A DNA stretch of 64,000 bases from contig NZ_CP035758.1 in NCBI RefSeq assembly GCF_004208415.1, positions 9,176,001 to 9,240,000 on the forward strand, in the 5' to 3' direction. A program made the translations under genes and the position numbers. This document shows, in pieces, positions 44,950 to 53,511 of this stretch. The notes below the pieces were generated by a model that worked only from the letters and a program-made list of their open reading frames with translations, was not told the DNA's origin and ran no database searches. Numbering within the stretch: position 1 is the first letter of the stretch; the number at the start of each line of letters is the position of its first letter. This DNA comes from Ktedonosporobacter rubrisoli (GTDB taxonomy: Bacteria; Chloroflexota; Ktedonobacteria; Ktedonobacterales; Ktedonobacteraceae).

Positions 44950-47844
44950 TTATTTTCTGGCTGCGTGTATGCTGCGCAATACGCGCTCGGGCGTCAAGGG
45001 CAGCTGGCGCACGCGAACGCCAAGGGCGTCAACTACTGCGTTAGCAATCGCGGGAGCTATGCCGTTTAGCGCAACTTCAGCTGTCACTTTGGCGCCAAAG
45101 AGATCGGAAGGATCATTGGACTCCACAAGATAGGTTTCCATCTCTGGCATATCGGCAGCATTAAAGATGCGGTAATCGCTAAGTGTTGTAGTCAATACGC
45201 TGCCCTGCTGATCGTAGATGAGCTCCTCACTGATGCTGGCCCCCAGGGCCAGGGCGACGCTACCTTGAACCTGTGTCTCGGCGATCAACGGATTGAGCAC
45301 GCGCCCGGTATCCACGGCTGTGATAGCTTTGAGTACGTGAACCTGGCCGGTCTCGGTATCGACAGTGACTTCTACTCCCTGCGCGGCAAAGGTAATGGGT
45401 GTGTATTGGCTCTTCCATGATGCTGTGGCCATAATGTGACGATTCTCAACATTGAAAGCATGCTCAGCGATCTGGGCTATAGAAACCTTCTGCCCGTTGG
45501 GCGCACTGACGATGCCGTCAACAAGCTTTAAGGCTTCGGGTAGTGCGTTGAGCATACGACCGGCTATGGTCAGCATTTGCCTGAGAACTTGCTCGGCGGC
45601 CTTCTTCACAGCACCTCCATTGGCGTAAAACGTTGATGTGCCTGTGGCGCTAGTCTCGAAGGGTGAGGTAGCTGTCGTGGTGGTGTGAATAAGGATGTTT
45701 TCCATAGAGACGCCAAGGATCTCGGCAGCAATCTGGGCCAGCAGGGTATCGGCGTCGCCACCACCCGAGTTTATGCCAGCGAAAACGTCGAAGGAGCCTT
45801 CTTCGTTTAACTTAATAATGGCCCCGCTTGTGCCTGTAGGCGTGGCAGGTGAGCCATGCAACGAAAGCGCTATGCCCACTCCATGGCGGATATGTCCATT
45901 TCTTATCGCTTTGCCATGCCTCTCCTTCCAGCGCAACTTCTCTTCGACGATGCGCAGGCAATCGCTCAAACTGCTGCTTTCAAGCTCAAGCGATAAGCCT
46001 TTGCTTTTATGGGCCAGGCCGGCCAGTGGATATTCATCGCCAGCCTTGAGCCAGTTTTTGCGCCTCAAGGTGAGCGCATCGATCCCAAGTTGTCTGGCTA
46101 CCTCATCCATCTGGCTTTCCAGCGCAAAGAACTCCTGAGCCATGCCCCAGCCATGCATAGCTGCGGAAGGCTGCTGATTTGTATATAAGATCTCGGCAAG
46201 GAAGCGCATATGCGGGCAAGGATAGAGCGCGAGCGCTCTAGACGCCGTGCCCTCTTGCGAAATGAGTGGATGAGTGCCGTAGGCGCCCGTGCTCGTGAGG
46301 AGGATCATCTGGTTAGCAACCAGGGTGCCATCTTTCTTGACGCCAGTTTTCATGCGCAGAATATATGGTTGGCGTGAGCGGCTGCTGCGAAACTCCTCTG
46401 CACGCGAAAATTCTAGCATTACAGGTAGCTTTGTCGTAGCTGTTAAGAGCGCGCAGATATCTTCAAGCACTATTTCCTGCTTCATATTTGGCGCATTATT
46501 GCTCGCTGGCCTGTCTATGCGGATGCGGCGGGCCGGTATGTCGAGTAAGCGGGCCAGGGTGCGACGTATATGGTGAGCAGCCTGCGCGTTCGTACGCACT
46601 ACAAGGTAGTTGTTTTCATCAAAATAGGTGACGGCGCTATGATTTTCGAGTGGCGCTTGCTGGACCTGGGGGACAAAGTACTCGCCTTCGACTATCAGCT
46701 CTGCCTCGGCGAAGCCGTGATCTATGTCCCCTACTTCGGCGCGTACGCGGGCGGCGATATTGCGCTGAGGATCATAGATGCCGCGCGATTCCGACTCCGG
46801 ATGGAGCTTGGGCGCATTAGGCGCGAGGGCCTGGCGAGGATCGAGAATAGCCGGCAAGACGTCATAGGTTACCTGGATAAGTTTCAGGGCTTCTTCGGCC
46901 GCCTCGGGCGTTTCGGCGGCCACGGCGGCCACGCGATCGCCGGCATAGCGCACGATATAGTCAAGGCAGTATTGATCAAATGGCCCAATCTCACTATCGG
47001 CTCTCTCCACGCTTGAATAGGGGATGCGCGGCACATCTTTATAGGTCAGCACCGCATGTACGCCCGGTACGGTCCTGGCTTCAGATACATCAATGTCTCG
47101 AATAACTGCGTGGGCGTGAGGACTGGTCAGGACGCGCCCATAGAGCATACCCTTCAGGCTAACATCTGTGGTGAAAGCCGCTTGCCCGGTTACCAGTTTC
47201 GTTGCGTCAATGTTCTTGATGGGCTTACCAATGACGCGCAACTGGTTCTCTGGTTGCGCACCGCCCTGCAGGGCTGCACTGGTAAGAGCCGGCATCTTAG
47301 CCGTAATGCGACTGATATTGTTGATGCGGTTGCCGTCGTTGGCGGGATGCTTAATAACATTGTATTCAAGATCGGATACTGCTTCCTGGCGCATCATAGC
47401 GGCGGCCCTGAGTACCGCCTGTACAGGCTTGGCATAGCCAGTGCAGCGGCAGAGATTGCCAGAGAGTGCATCGCGTACTTCTTGCTCTGTCGGATCGGGA
47501 TTCCGTTTCAGGAGAGCGTAGGCAGAAAGCAGCATGCCCGGTGTACAGAAGCCGCACTGCACAGCTCCTATCTCGCTGAAGGCCTGTTGAAGCTGGTGAA
47601 GCTGATTCGCCGTTCCCACACCTTCAATAGTTGTGAGGGTGCAACCGCCAGCCTGAGCGGCGAGCATAACACAACTGGGGCGCGGTGTGCCGTCGACAAG
47701 GACCGTGCAGGCTCCACATTCGCCCGACTCACAGCCATGCCTCACCCCGCAATGGCCTTCGCGGCGCAGGAGATTCATAAGCGATTCATTAGGCGCTACA
47801 TCCAGATTGGTAATCACGCCATTAATGCGCAGTTCGAGTTCCAT
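44950..47844 (-). CDS. Xanthine dehydrogenase, fused 2Fe-2S and molybdopterin-binding subunit
   Basis: A 964-residue protein. Residues 1-80 are a plant-type 2Fe-2S ferredoxin domain (CESGECGACTVLV). Residues 80-150 are the second 2Fe-2S domain (VQCGFCTPGM, LSGNLCRCTGY). From about residue 205 on it is the large molybdopterin subunit (KLVTGQAAFTTDV, SPHAHAVI). The catalytic Glu is kept in FGAKVTAEVAL although the usual GVGEPP context is altered. The domain order is that of the aldehyde oxidoreductase of Desulfovibrio, but here a separate FAD subunit gene precedes it by seven bases. Next to adenine deaminase it most likely oxidises hypoxanthine to xanthine and urate. Start ATG 47844; a longer frame exists. 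Confidence 0.9.
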   Translation of the reverse strand: MELELRINGVITNLDVAPNESLMNLLRREGHCGVRHGCESGECGACTVLVDGTPRPSCVMLAAQAGGCTLTTIEGVGTANQLHQLQQAFSEIGAVQCGFCTPGMLLSAYALLKRNPDPTEQEVRDALSGNLCRCTGYAKPVQAVLRAAAMMRQEAVSDLEYNVIKHPANDGNRINNISRITAKMPALTSAALQGGAQPENQLRVIGKPIKNIDATKLVTGQAAFTTDVSLKGMLYGRVLTSPHAHAVIRDIDVSEARTVPGVHAVLTYKDVPRIPYSSVERADSEIGPFDQYCLDYIVRYAGDRVAAVAAETPEAAEEALKLIQVTYDVLPAILDPRQALAPNAPKLHPESESRGIYDPQRNIAARVRAEVGDIDHGFAEAELIVEGEYFVPQVQQAPLENHSAVTYFDENNYLVVRTNAQAAHHIRRTLARLLDIPARRIRIDRPASNNAPNMKQEIVLEDICALLTATTKLPVMLEFSRAEEFRSSRSRQPYILRMKTGVKKDGTLVANQMILLTSTGAYGTHPLISQEGTASRALALYPCPHMRFLAEILYTNQQPSAAMHGWGMAQEFFALESQMDEVARQLGIDALTLRRKNWLKAGDEYPLAGLAHKSKGLSLELESSSLSDCLRIVEEKLRWKERHGKAIRNGHIRHGVGIALSLHGSPATPTGTSGAIIKLNEEGSFDVFAGINSGGGDADTLLAQIAAEILGVSMENILIHTTTTATSPFETSATGTSTFYANGGAVKKAAEQVLRQMLTIAGRMLNALPEALKLVDGIVSAPNGQKVSIAQIAEHAFNVENRHIMATASWKSQYTPITFAAQGVEVTVDTETGQVHVLKAITAVDTGRVLNPLIAETQVQGSVALALGASISEELIYDQQGSVLTTTLSDYRIFNAADMPEMETYLVESNDPSDLFGAKVTAEVALNGIAPAIANAVVDALGVRVRQLPLTPERVLRSIHAARK

Positions 47845-47851
47845 AACTAGC

Positions 47852-48808
47852 TTAGACCCCTTTTCCAGATGGCACCATACCACGCCGTTGCGCTAAGTTT
47901 GTTGCCTCTTCCAGCACATGGTAGGCCAGATTAATTCCACTAACGCGTCGATAACTGCCGCTCACGCGAAAATCGGTAGGTGGATGGAATTCAGCTATGC
48001 TTGCTTGCAGGGCGGCAAGGAGATGCTGGTTGTCGGCAGGTTGCCCCTCTAGATACCGTTCTAGCGTCGCCAGGCGACGCGGTTCCATGTTGACGCCGCC
48101 AAAGGCCAGGCATACATGTTTATAGACCCCTTCCTGCGTCTCTACCTGGGCAACTGCGTTGAGGAGCGCGGCATCGGTAGACGTACGCCCGACACGTGCG
48201 AACGAGGCTCCGTTGTTGGCTTTATTATAGGGAATGATGATTTCTACAATCAGTTCGTTTGGACGCCGCTCTAAATTAAAAGTAGCACAGGAAATACGGC
48301 GCTCGTGTTTGCCTTTATAAATAACGCCAGAGAGAGCCAGTCCAGGATATTCAAGGGTGCCGCCGCTCAGATTGACTTGCGTTTTAGAGCCGGAACGTAC
48401 CACGACTTCGGCCTCAAGAGCAACCAGCGCCGTCAGTAGATCGGCCTGCGAGGCCGTTCCGGTTCCTAAAGTTCCACCAATGGTTGCGCAGTTGCGGATT
48501 AAGCGCGAGGATGACGAGGCAAGAGCCGTCTGTGCAAGCACTCCACCAGCAAACTCTTGCAAAAGAGGTTCATCAGCGATACTCTGCAAGGTCGTCATCG
48601 CCCCAATGTGCAGAGAGCGAGTGTCTTCAGTGACGTAGGCAAGCCCCAGATCGCGTAGATCCACTACTGCTTGAATGCTGTCGTCTTGCTGGCCCAATAA
48701 ATAGGTGCCACCAGCAAGGGCGACGGTCTTGATATCAAGACGCCCCAGCAGGAGAAGCGCGTCGTCAATGTGCTCTGCCCAGTGATATTCAACGAGATTA
48801 AGTAGCAT
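47852..48808 (-). CDS. Xanthine dehydrogenase FAD-binding subunit
   Basis: FAD subunit of 318 residues of the CoxM/XdhB type. It carries the FAD loop ALAGGTYLLGQQ (normally AGGTDLL), the second flavin motif CATIGGTLGTGTASQADLL, and the C-terminal CO dehydrogenase flavoprotein domain (SFARVGRTSTDAALLNAV). It passes electrons from the iron-sulfur clusters of the fused subunit to NAD or another acceptor. It lies between adenine deaminase (5-base gap) and the fused large subunit (7-base gap), a tight operon. Confidence 0.92.
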   Translation of the reverse strand: MLLNLVEYHWAEHIDDALLLLGRLDIKTVALAGGTYLLGQQDDSIQAVVDLRDLGLAYVTEDTRSLHIGAMTTLQSIADEPLLQEFAGGVLAQTALASSSSRLIRNCATIGGTLGTGTASQADLLTALVALEAEVVVRSGSKTQVNLSGGTLEYPGLALSGVIYKGKHERRISCATFNLERRPNELIVEIIIPYNKANNGASFARVGRTSTDAALLNAVAQVETQEGVYKHVCLAFGGVNMEPRRLATLERYLEGQPADNQHLLAALQASIAEFHPPTDFRVSGSYRRVSGINLAYHVLEEATNLAQRRGMVPSGKGV

Positions 48809-48813
48809 AGGCT

Positions 48814-50553
48814 TTACCTTTGTAGAGGAAGAAGAGTAAACTTTTCAACATCAATTAATCCTTGATCTGTAAGTTTTAACGATGGAATTACCGAAAGCGA
48901 AAGAAAGCTAAGCGTCATACAAGGGTGGTCTAGCGTACAACCGAGCTCGGCGGTGACTGCATCAAGCGTCTGCAACTGCTGAACCAGTTCCGAGGCTGGT
49001 AACGGAGAGACAAGGCCGGCGATGGGCAAAGGTACGCTGGCCCGGATCTTGCCATCTACCACGCAGACAAAGCCTCCACCTATCTCTACAAGTGCCTGCG
49101 CTGCACGCAAAATATCGCTATCGTTGGTCCCAGTAATAACGATATTATGGGCATCATGAGCCACACTGGATGCTAATGCACCTTTTTTTAGACCAAAGCC
49201 TTTCACTAGCCCTTTCCCAATATGTCCGCTGGCGTGATGTCGCTCGATGACGATCAGCTTGAGCAGATCCCGCGCTGGATCAGCAATAATTTCGCCATCA
49301 AGGAAGGGCGCTTCTTCCTGTAGATGCTGTGTGGTGATCTGGCCAGGCTCGATCCCGATGATCTCTATTGGGCCTGCTTTGCCGGCTATACGTAGATCGG
49401 CGGCTGAGATATTGCCTATATTGATAGTGTCGTGTATGGCAATGGGTGCGCTGGAAGGAATGCTTGCCACTAATTCGCCGTGCTCAGCGACAACAAGTCC
49501 CTCTTTATAGACAGCTGCGACCTTAAAAGTTGCTAAATCGTCCAATACTACCATATCTGCGATGAAGCCGGGGGCGATTGCTCCGCGCTCGGCTAATCTA
49601 AAGTATTGGGCAGTATTGAAAGAGGCCAGCCTAATGGCTTCAACGGGATCAAGCCCCCATTCAATGGCCCGCCGCACCATTGAATCGATATGGCCGCGCG
49701 TCGTGAGATCTTGGGGGTCGCGATCGTCTGTGACGAAGAAGGCGCGCTGTGGATGCAACTCTTGGATCAAGGGAAGGAGTGTATCCAGGTTGTGGGCTGC
49801 TGAGCCTTCGCGAATCATCAGCCACATTCCCAGGCGAATACGCTGGCGAGCCTCTTCCAATGTCGTGCACTCATGATCCGACATAACGCCAGCGCTGGCA
49901 TAGGCGCAGATATCGTACTCGCTAAGTCCGGGCGCATGCCCATCTACGACAAGGCTATGGGCGCGGGTGGCCGCTATCTTGGCCAGGACTTGCTCATCGC
50001 CGGCCAAAACGCCCGGCATGTTCATCATTTCGGCAAGTCCCAATACACGCTCGTCTTCCAGCAGTGGCAGCAGATCCTCGGCTGTGAGCAGGCAATATGG
50101 GCTTTCATAAGAGGACGCGGGAACGCATGAAGAGAGCATTACATACGTCGAAAGCGGTAAACCACGTCCGGCTTCCAGAACATAGCGAATACCCTGCAAC
50201 CCCAGAACATTGGCGAACTCGTGTGGATCAAGCATGACCGTCAGCACGCCCCGAGGAACAACCAGGCGGGCGAATTCTGGTAAGACAAGCATAGTGCTCT
50301 CAATGTGCATATGGCCATCAATAAGTCCGGGCGCGAGCCAGCGCCCCTGGAGGTCGCGCTCCTCATGTCCTTGATAGCCGTCTGTGGGCCCGGTACGAGA
50401 GGTACTTACTCCCGCGACATATCCATCGGCAATGGCAACGTCAGCAAGATAGCACTCTCCGCTACATACATTGACAATGTTTGCGTTGCGCAGCACGAGA
50501 TCAGCTTTTATCTCCCCGCGCGCAATCTGAATTCGGCGTCTCAGCCTGTCCAT
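48814..50553 (-). CDS. ade: Adenine deaminase
   Basis: Amidohydrolase-superfamily enzyme converting adenine to hypoxanthine and ammonia, 579 residues from the ATG at 50553 (after GGAGGACGAGG), the usual family length. Metal-binding motif GHMHIESTM, then LDPHEFANV, VVDGHAPGLS, SDHECTT and FVTDDRDPQDL are all visible. The C-terminal domain ends in the ...SVAHDAHNIVITGTND block typical of Ade. It heads the operon whose next two genes encode xanthine dehydrogenase, so the operon runs adenine to hypoxanthine to xanthine/urate. An inverted repeat CTACTG..CAGTAG lies upstream at 50599-50628. Confidence 0.95.
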   Translation of the reverse strand: MDRLRRRIQIARGEIKADLVLRNANIVNVCSGECYLADVAIADGYVAGVSTSRTGPTDGYQGHEERDLQGRWLAPGLIDGHMHIESTMLVLPEFARLVVPRGVLTVMLDPHEFANVLGLQGIRYVLEAGRGLPLSTYVMLSSCVPASSYESPYCLLTAEDLLPLLEDERVLGLAEMMNMPGVLAGDEQVLAKIAATRAHSLVVDGHAPGLSEYDICAYASAGVMSDHECTTLEEARQRIRLGMWLMIREGSAAHNLDTLLPLIQELHPQRAFFVTDDRDPQDLTTRGHIDSMVRRAIEWGLDPVEAIRLASFNTAQYFRLAERGAIAPGFIADMVVLDDLATFKVAAVYKEGLVVAEHGELVASIPSSAPIAIHDTINIGNISAADLRIAGKAGPIEIIGIEPGQITTQHLQEEAPFLDGEIIADPARDLLKLIVIERHHASGHIGKGLVKGFGLKKGALASSVAHDAHNIVITGTNDSDILRAAQALVEIGGGFVCVVDGKIRASVPLPIAGLVSPLPASELVQQLQTLDAVTAELGCTLDHPCMTLSFLSLSVIPSLKLTDQGLIDVEKFTLLPLQR

Positions 50554-50849
50554 AATCCTCGTCCTCCCTCGTCTGTAAATGACGTGCCAGGTCTTTTCTA
50601 CTGGAATATTACTATCTAGTTCAGTAGCAGATTTTAGCACATGAGCCGGATATTTCTCTAATTCAGCGAATCAGATGACCCTTCTGGGTACTATCCTTCG
50701 TCTGTGCAGGATGAAGCCGGTCTCTCTCTGCCCTTGCAGGATGGAGATATCGTATAATCTATATGCCTGTATGCAATAAATAGCTGTTAGAAAATATGCT
50801 TAATATTATACTCTCGCAGGCTAATGTCTGGCATAGAAAGGACTTTCAC

Positions 50850-51056
50850 TTGAGTAATCTGGGCACGACCCTTGCAAAGCTGGCGGCCCTGGCCGGCGGC
50901 GCGGTTATCGGTACGCTGCTGGCGCGCTGGGTTGACGAAATGCTTGCTACGCGGGCGCATGAGCGCTCCGAGTACGATAGGACTCGTTATGCTAAAGGGC
51001 TCGGTCCCATGCCGATGGAGCCCCTGGAACCGCAGGCTGACGAGTCTGAGCATTAA
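50850..51056 (+). CDS. Small single-helix membrane protein
   Basis: Hypothetical protein of 68 residues if started at the TTG at 50850, which lies seven bases after AAAGGA; an ATG at 50796 would add 18 residues. It has one hydrophobic segment (LAALAGGAVIGTLLARWVDEM) followed by a charged tail (RAHERSEYDRTRYAKG, ending PLEPQADESEH). I do not recognise it. A TATAAT box lies at 50753-50758 and a 9-bp inverted repeat follows the gene. Confidence 0.55.
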   Translation: MSNLGTTLAKLAALAGGAVIGTLLARWVDEMLATRAHERSEYDRTRYAKGLGPMPMEPLEPQADESEH

Positions 51057-51380
51057 GCGAGATGCAGGCTATGTACTGGTTTGTATGATTGCCTGATGAA
51101 TATAGCATGCTCTTTTTGTCTGCAGGCAATCTTGCTATTGTTTGCTTCTGACATTAGACCAAGCATATGTGGGTTGGTGAATAAGTTCGCCGAAACGGGG
51201 AGATATGCGTCATGAAGAGAATTTGACGAATTTATAGGTCAACCTCTGGGTCAAGCACTAGCCTTGTTTAATGGTCTTCGTACGTGTTTGCCGCGCCTTT
51301 ATGTCTCTGGGTTGGTTGAGTGGACAGCAATCGTTCAAGCTGTTATGCTTGGAAAGGAAAATGATGTAAAGGGAGAGAAG
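51057..51380. other. Spacer with a 9-bp inverted repeat
   Basis: GATTGCCTG (51087-51095) and CAGGCAATC (51123-51131) pair perfectly around a 27-base loop, 31 bases after the small membrane protein gene, a possible weak terminator. The rest up to 51380 holds no gene that I can support. Confidence 0.4.
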
Positions 51381-51884
51381 ATGTCCAAGAGAGTTGTGCC
51401 AAAGCTGATAAACCTGGTTGTTCTCGGCTTGGTCATCCTGATTGTTGTGCATCTCGCGGTGGTAGCAATCATGATGGTGGAGAGTTCTGTCGTTAAAGAG
51501 AGCATCAGGCAAGCGAACCCGACGCTCGACTCGAAGTCCCTTGCCAGTGCACTGCGCGTGACGTTGGTGGCTGGTGGCTTTTTTCACGCTGTGTTTGTGC
51601 TGCTCTATAGCTGGCTCGCCTTCCAGATTCGCACTGGGTCGCGCTGGAGCCGAATGGTACTTACCGTGGTCCTGGCCGTAGCAACGATAGCCAGTGCCAC
51701 CTCGTTCTTTTCCTCGCCCATATTCCGGCTGCTCATTCCTTTCGAGGACGTGTTCCAACTGGTGCTTATTGGCCTGCTCTGGCTCCCTGCCTCCTGCCGT
51801 GCCTTCTTCGCCGGACGCTTCTCTTCTGCAAGCCTCTCCGCAGAAGTCGGCAGTATCATGGTGGATCGGACGCAGGAACAGTGA
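51381..51884 (+). CDS. Four-helix membrane protein, function unknown
   Basis: Predicted membrane protein of 167 residues. The ATG at 51381 follows AGGGAGAGAAG and gives an N-terminus MSKRVVPKLINLVV. About four hydrophobic helices are seen (LVVLGLVILIVVHLAVVAIM, RVTLVAGGFFHAVFVLLYSW, MVLTVVLAVATIAS, VFQLVLIGLLWLP). No motif gives a function. The lipoprotein gene follows about 100 bases later on the same strand. Confidence 0.65.
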   Translation: MSKRVVPKLINLVVLGLVILIVVHLAVVAIMMVESSVVKESIRQANPTLDSKSLASALRVTLVAGGFFHAVFVLLYSWLAFQIRTGSRWSRMVLTVVLAVATIASATSFFSSPIFRLLIPFEDVFQLVLIGLLWLPASCRAFFAGRFSSASLSAEVGSIMVDRTQEQ

Positions 51885-51984
51885 GACAGATCTTGTCTTT
51901 TTGACAGCATACTTATCAGATGTCTGGGTTTTTCATTACATGAATATGGCGCAGATACCGCATGCTCTGGAGGATGCAGACGAT

Positions 51985-52590
51985 ATGCAGCAACTATGGC
52001 GCTCTCTACTACTCTTATTAGGTGTGGCTATTGTTTCTTTGTCCCTGGCCGCCTGTGGTGGCGCACGTGTGGATGTATCCCCTGGGAGCAGCGTGCAGGG
52101 AAATAGCGCTACGGTAGGCGCAAACCCTTCAGTCAAGACCACGACTACAAGCGAAAAAAGTACCATCAGTTTTACGGCTAATGGTGGCGTGAACGGTTCA
52201 TATACTATCGAAAGTGCCCTCACTGCTTCAAAATTGCGCCACGGGCATAAGGAATTCACGATTGATCTAGCCCAGGGGGAGAAGTCAATCTTTATTGCCT
52301 TCTATGGCTATGAAGGACCTGGCACATATACGTTGACGAATGGCGTAAATGGAGGCGATATCAGAATCGATCTTGGCAAAAATGTTGGTACCTGGGATCT
52401 TGCCCTTGAACACGCTTCCTCTTGTACACTAGTGGTTACTAGCGATCAGCCCGGCCAGCTTACGGGCATCAATCGGATGCAGGGCCGCTTTTCCTGCCAG
52501 CTTTTACCCGCCTATACTGCTCACCACCCACAGGATGCGCTAAAGGTCACCGATGGGCGTTTCGACGTGCTTATTATCGTGGAGAGCTAA
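51985..52590 (+). CDS. Lipoprotein of unknown function
   Basis: A 201-residue secreted lipoprotein. The start at ATG 51985 lies ten bases after GGAGGA and gives a short signal peptide with lipobox SLAACGG; an upstream ATG at 51940 is less likely. A Ser/Thr/Val-rich linker leads to a compact beta-rich domain (about residues 65-195) with two cysteines (SCTLVV, FSCQL) that could form a disulfide. I do not recognise the fold; nothing in it suggests catalysis. Confidence 0.7.
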   Translation: MQQLWRSLLLLLGVAIVSLSLAACGGARVDVSPGSSVQGNSATVGANPSVKTTTTSEKSTISFTANGGVNGSYTIESALTASKLRHGHKEFTIDLAQGEKSIFIAFYGYEGPGTYTLTNGVNGGDIRIDLGKNVGTWDLALEHASSCTLVVTSDQPGQLTGINRMQGRFSCQLLPAYTAHHPQDALKVTDGRFDVLIIVES

Positions 52591-53511
52591 AGCATATTTG
52601 GGGAAAGTGTAAGGCAATCTGTTCATGCTTTGAGATAGCCATCCCGCCATATAGTACGATTTTTTTAGCTGGTGCGATATGCAATTTATTTGCTTTATAT
52701 TTTATAAAGAAGCCTCTTTTCCTGGTGAAAATTCTCTCTTCGCGCCAGCAGTGCTGCAAATTGCCGGCCTAGATGGGCCGGTAAAATCGTCAAGGCAAAA
52801 GCTCTTCAAGGTGTGGGCACCATTCCTGCTAGCATCTCAGCAGTATGGGAAAATAGCTGATAATAGCCGGGTAGTAGAGAAATGTCGCCTCTCTCCTTGT
52901 TAGCAGAGCCATAAATTTGGCTTGAGCCATGAAAAACGCTGCTTAGCAGAACTTGTCTCTTGTCGTAATTTTGCACCTTTTGTGTCGCGACGTCTGATGG
53001 TAGGGGAAGGAAACTTATTTAGAATAATGATAAGTCGTAATTTCATACTTATTTCTGTGAAAAACCGTCGCAATCTCCGGAGATGTTGCGACGAAACGCC
53101 TATGATGTTACGTACTATATTTATAGCCGAGTTGCATACAAAGTATGATGTATGCACTGACCGCGACCAAGGCTAAAGCACCGTGTAGTAATCCTGCCGC
53201 GAAAGGAGGTAGGCCCAAACTTACTAAAGACCTGATTTGGTTAGCTTGAGAAGACAACGGTGTCATTATTCAATTGATCAGTGCGCTTTTTGCGTCCATT
53301 AGCCCTGATCTTCCTTACCCCGTTCTCGCACTTAAATTGGGTTAAAAGGAAAGTTGCAGAGATGCTAGGCTGAACTGAACCCCAACGTTTTCCTACCTTA
53401 CCCAAAAGAGGACCCTATATTGAGCGAGCGGGGTGTGCGCCTAATGCACTCGATGTTGTTGTCCATATACATGTGACAACACACTATATTTCCTCCAGAA
53501 AGAGAGGCATC
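52591..53511. other. Long spacer before the sugar importer genes
   Basis: About 920 bases with no supported gene. A frame at 53205-53249 reads GGRPKLTKDLIWLA, faintly like the start of an IS integrase core, then stops; too short to call. The operator-like repeat at 53457-53481 closes the region. Small frames around 52679 and 52922 carry no recognisable content. Confidence 0.4.
53457..53481. promoter_or_regulatory. Operator-like inverted repeat upstream of the sugar-binding protein gene
   Basis: TGTTGTC (53457-53463) and GACAACA (53475-53481) with an 11-base spacer, 30 bases before the start codon at 53512. It is placed where a repressor would block transcription or early elongation; no regulator gene is adjacent. 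Confidence 0.45.

Noticed and set aside
44743..45069. Open frame overlapping the end of the xanthine dehydrogenase gene.
   Set aside because: It runs antisense into a certain gene and spans its hairpin; the composition is not protein-like.
52900..53260. Possible insertion-sequence relic (frame GGRPKLTKDLIWLA at 53205-53249).
   Set aside because: The likeness to an integrase-core start is only about 14 residues, the downstream frame does not continue the family, and no terminal repeats were found.
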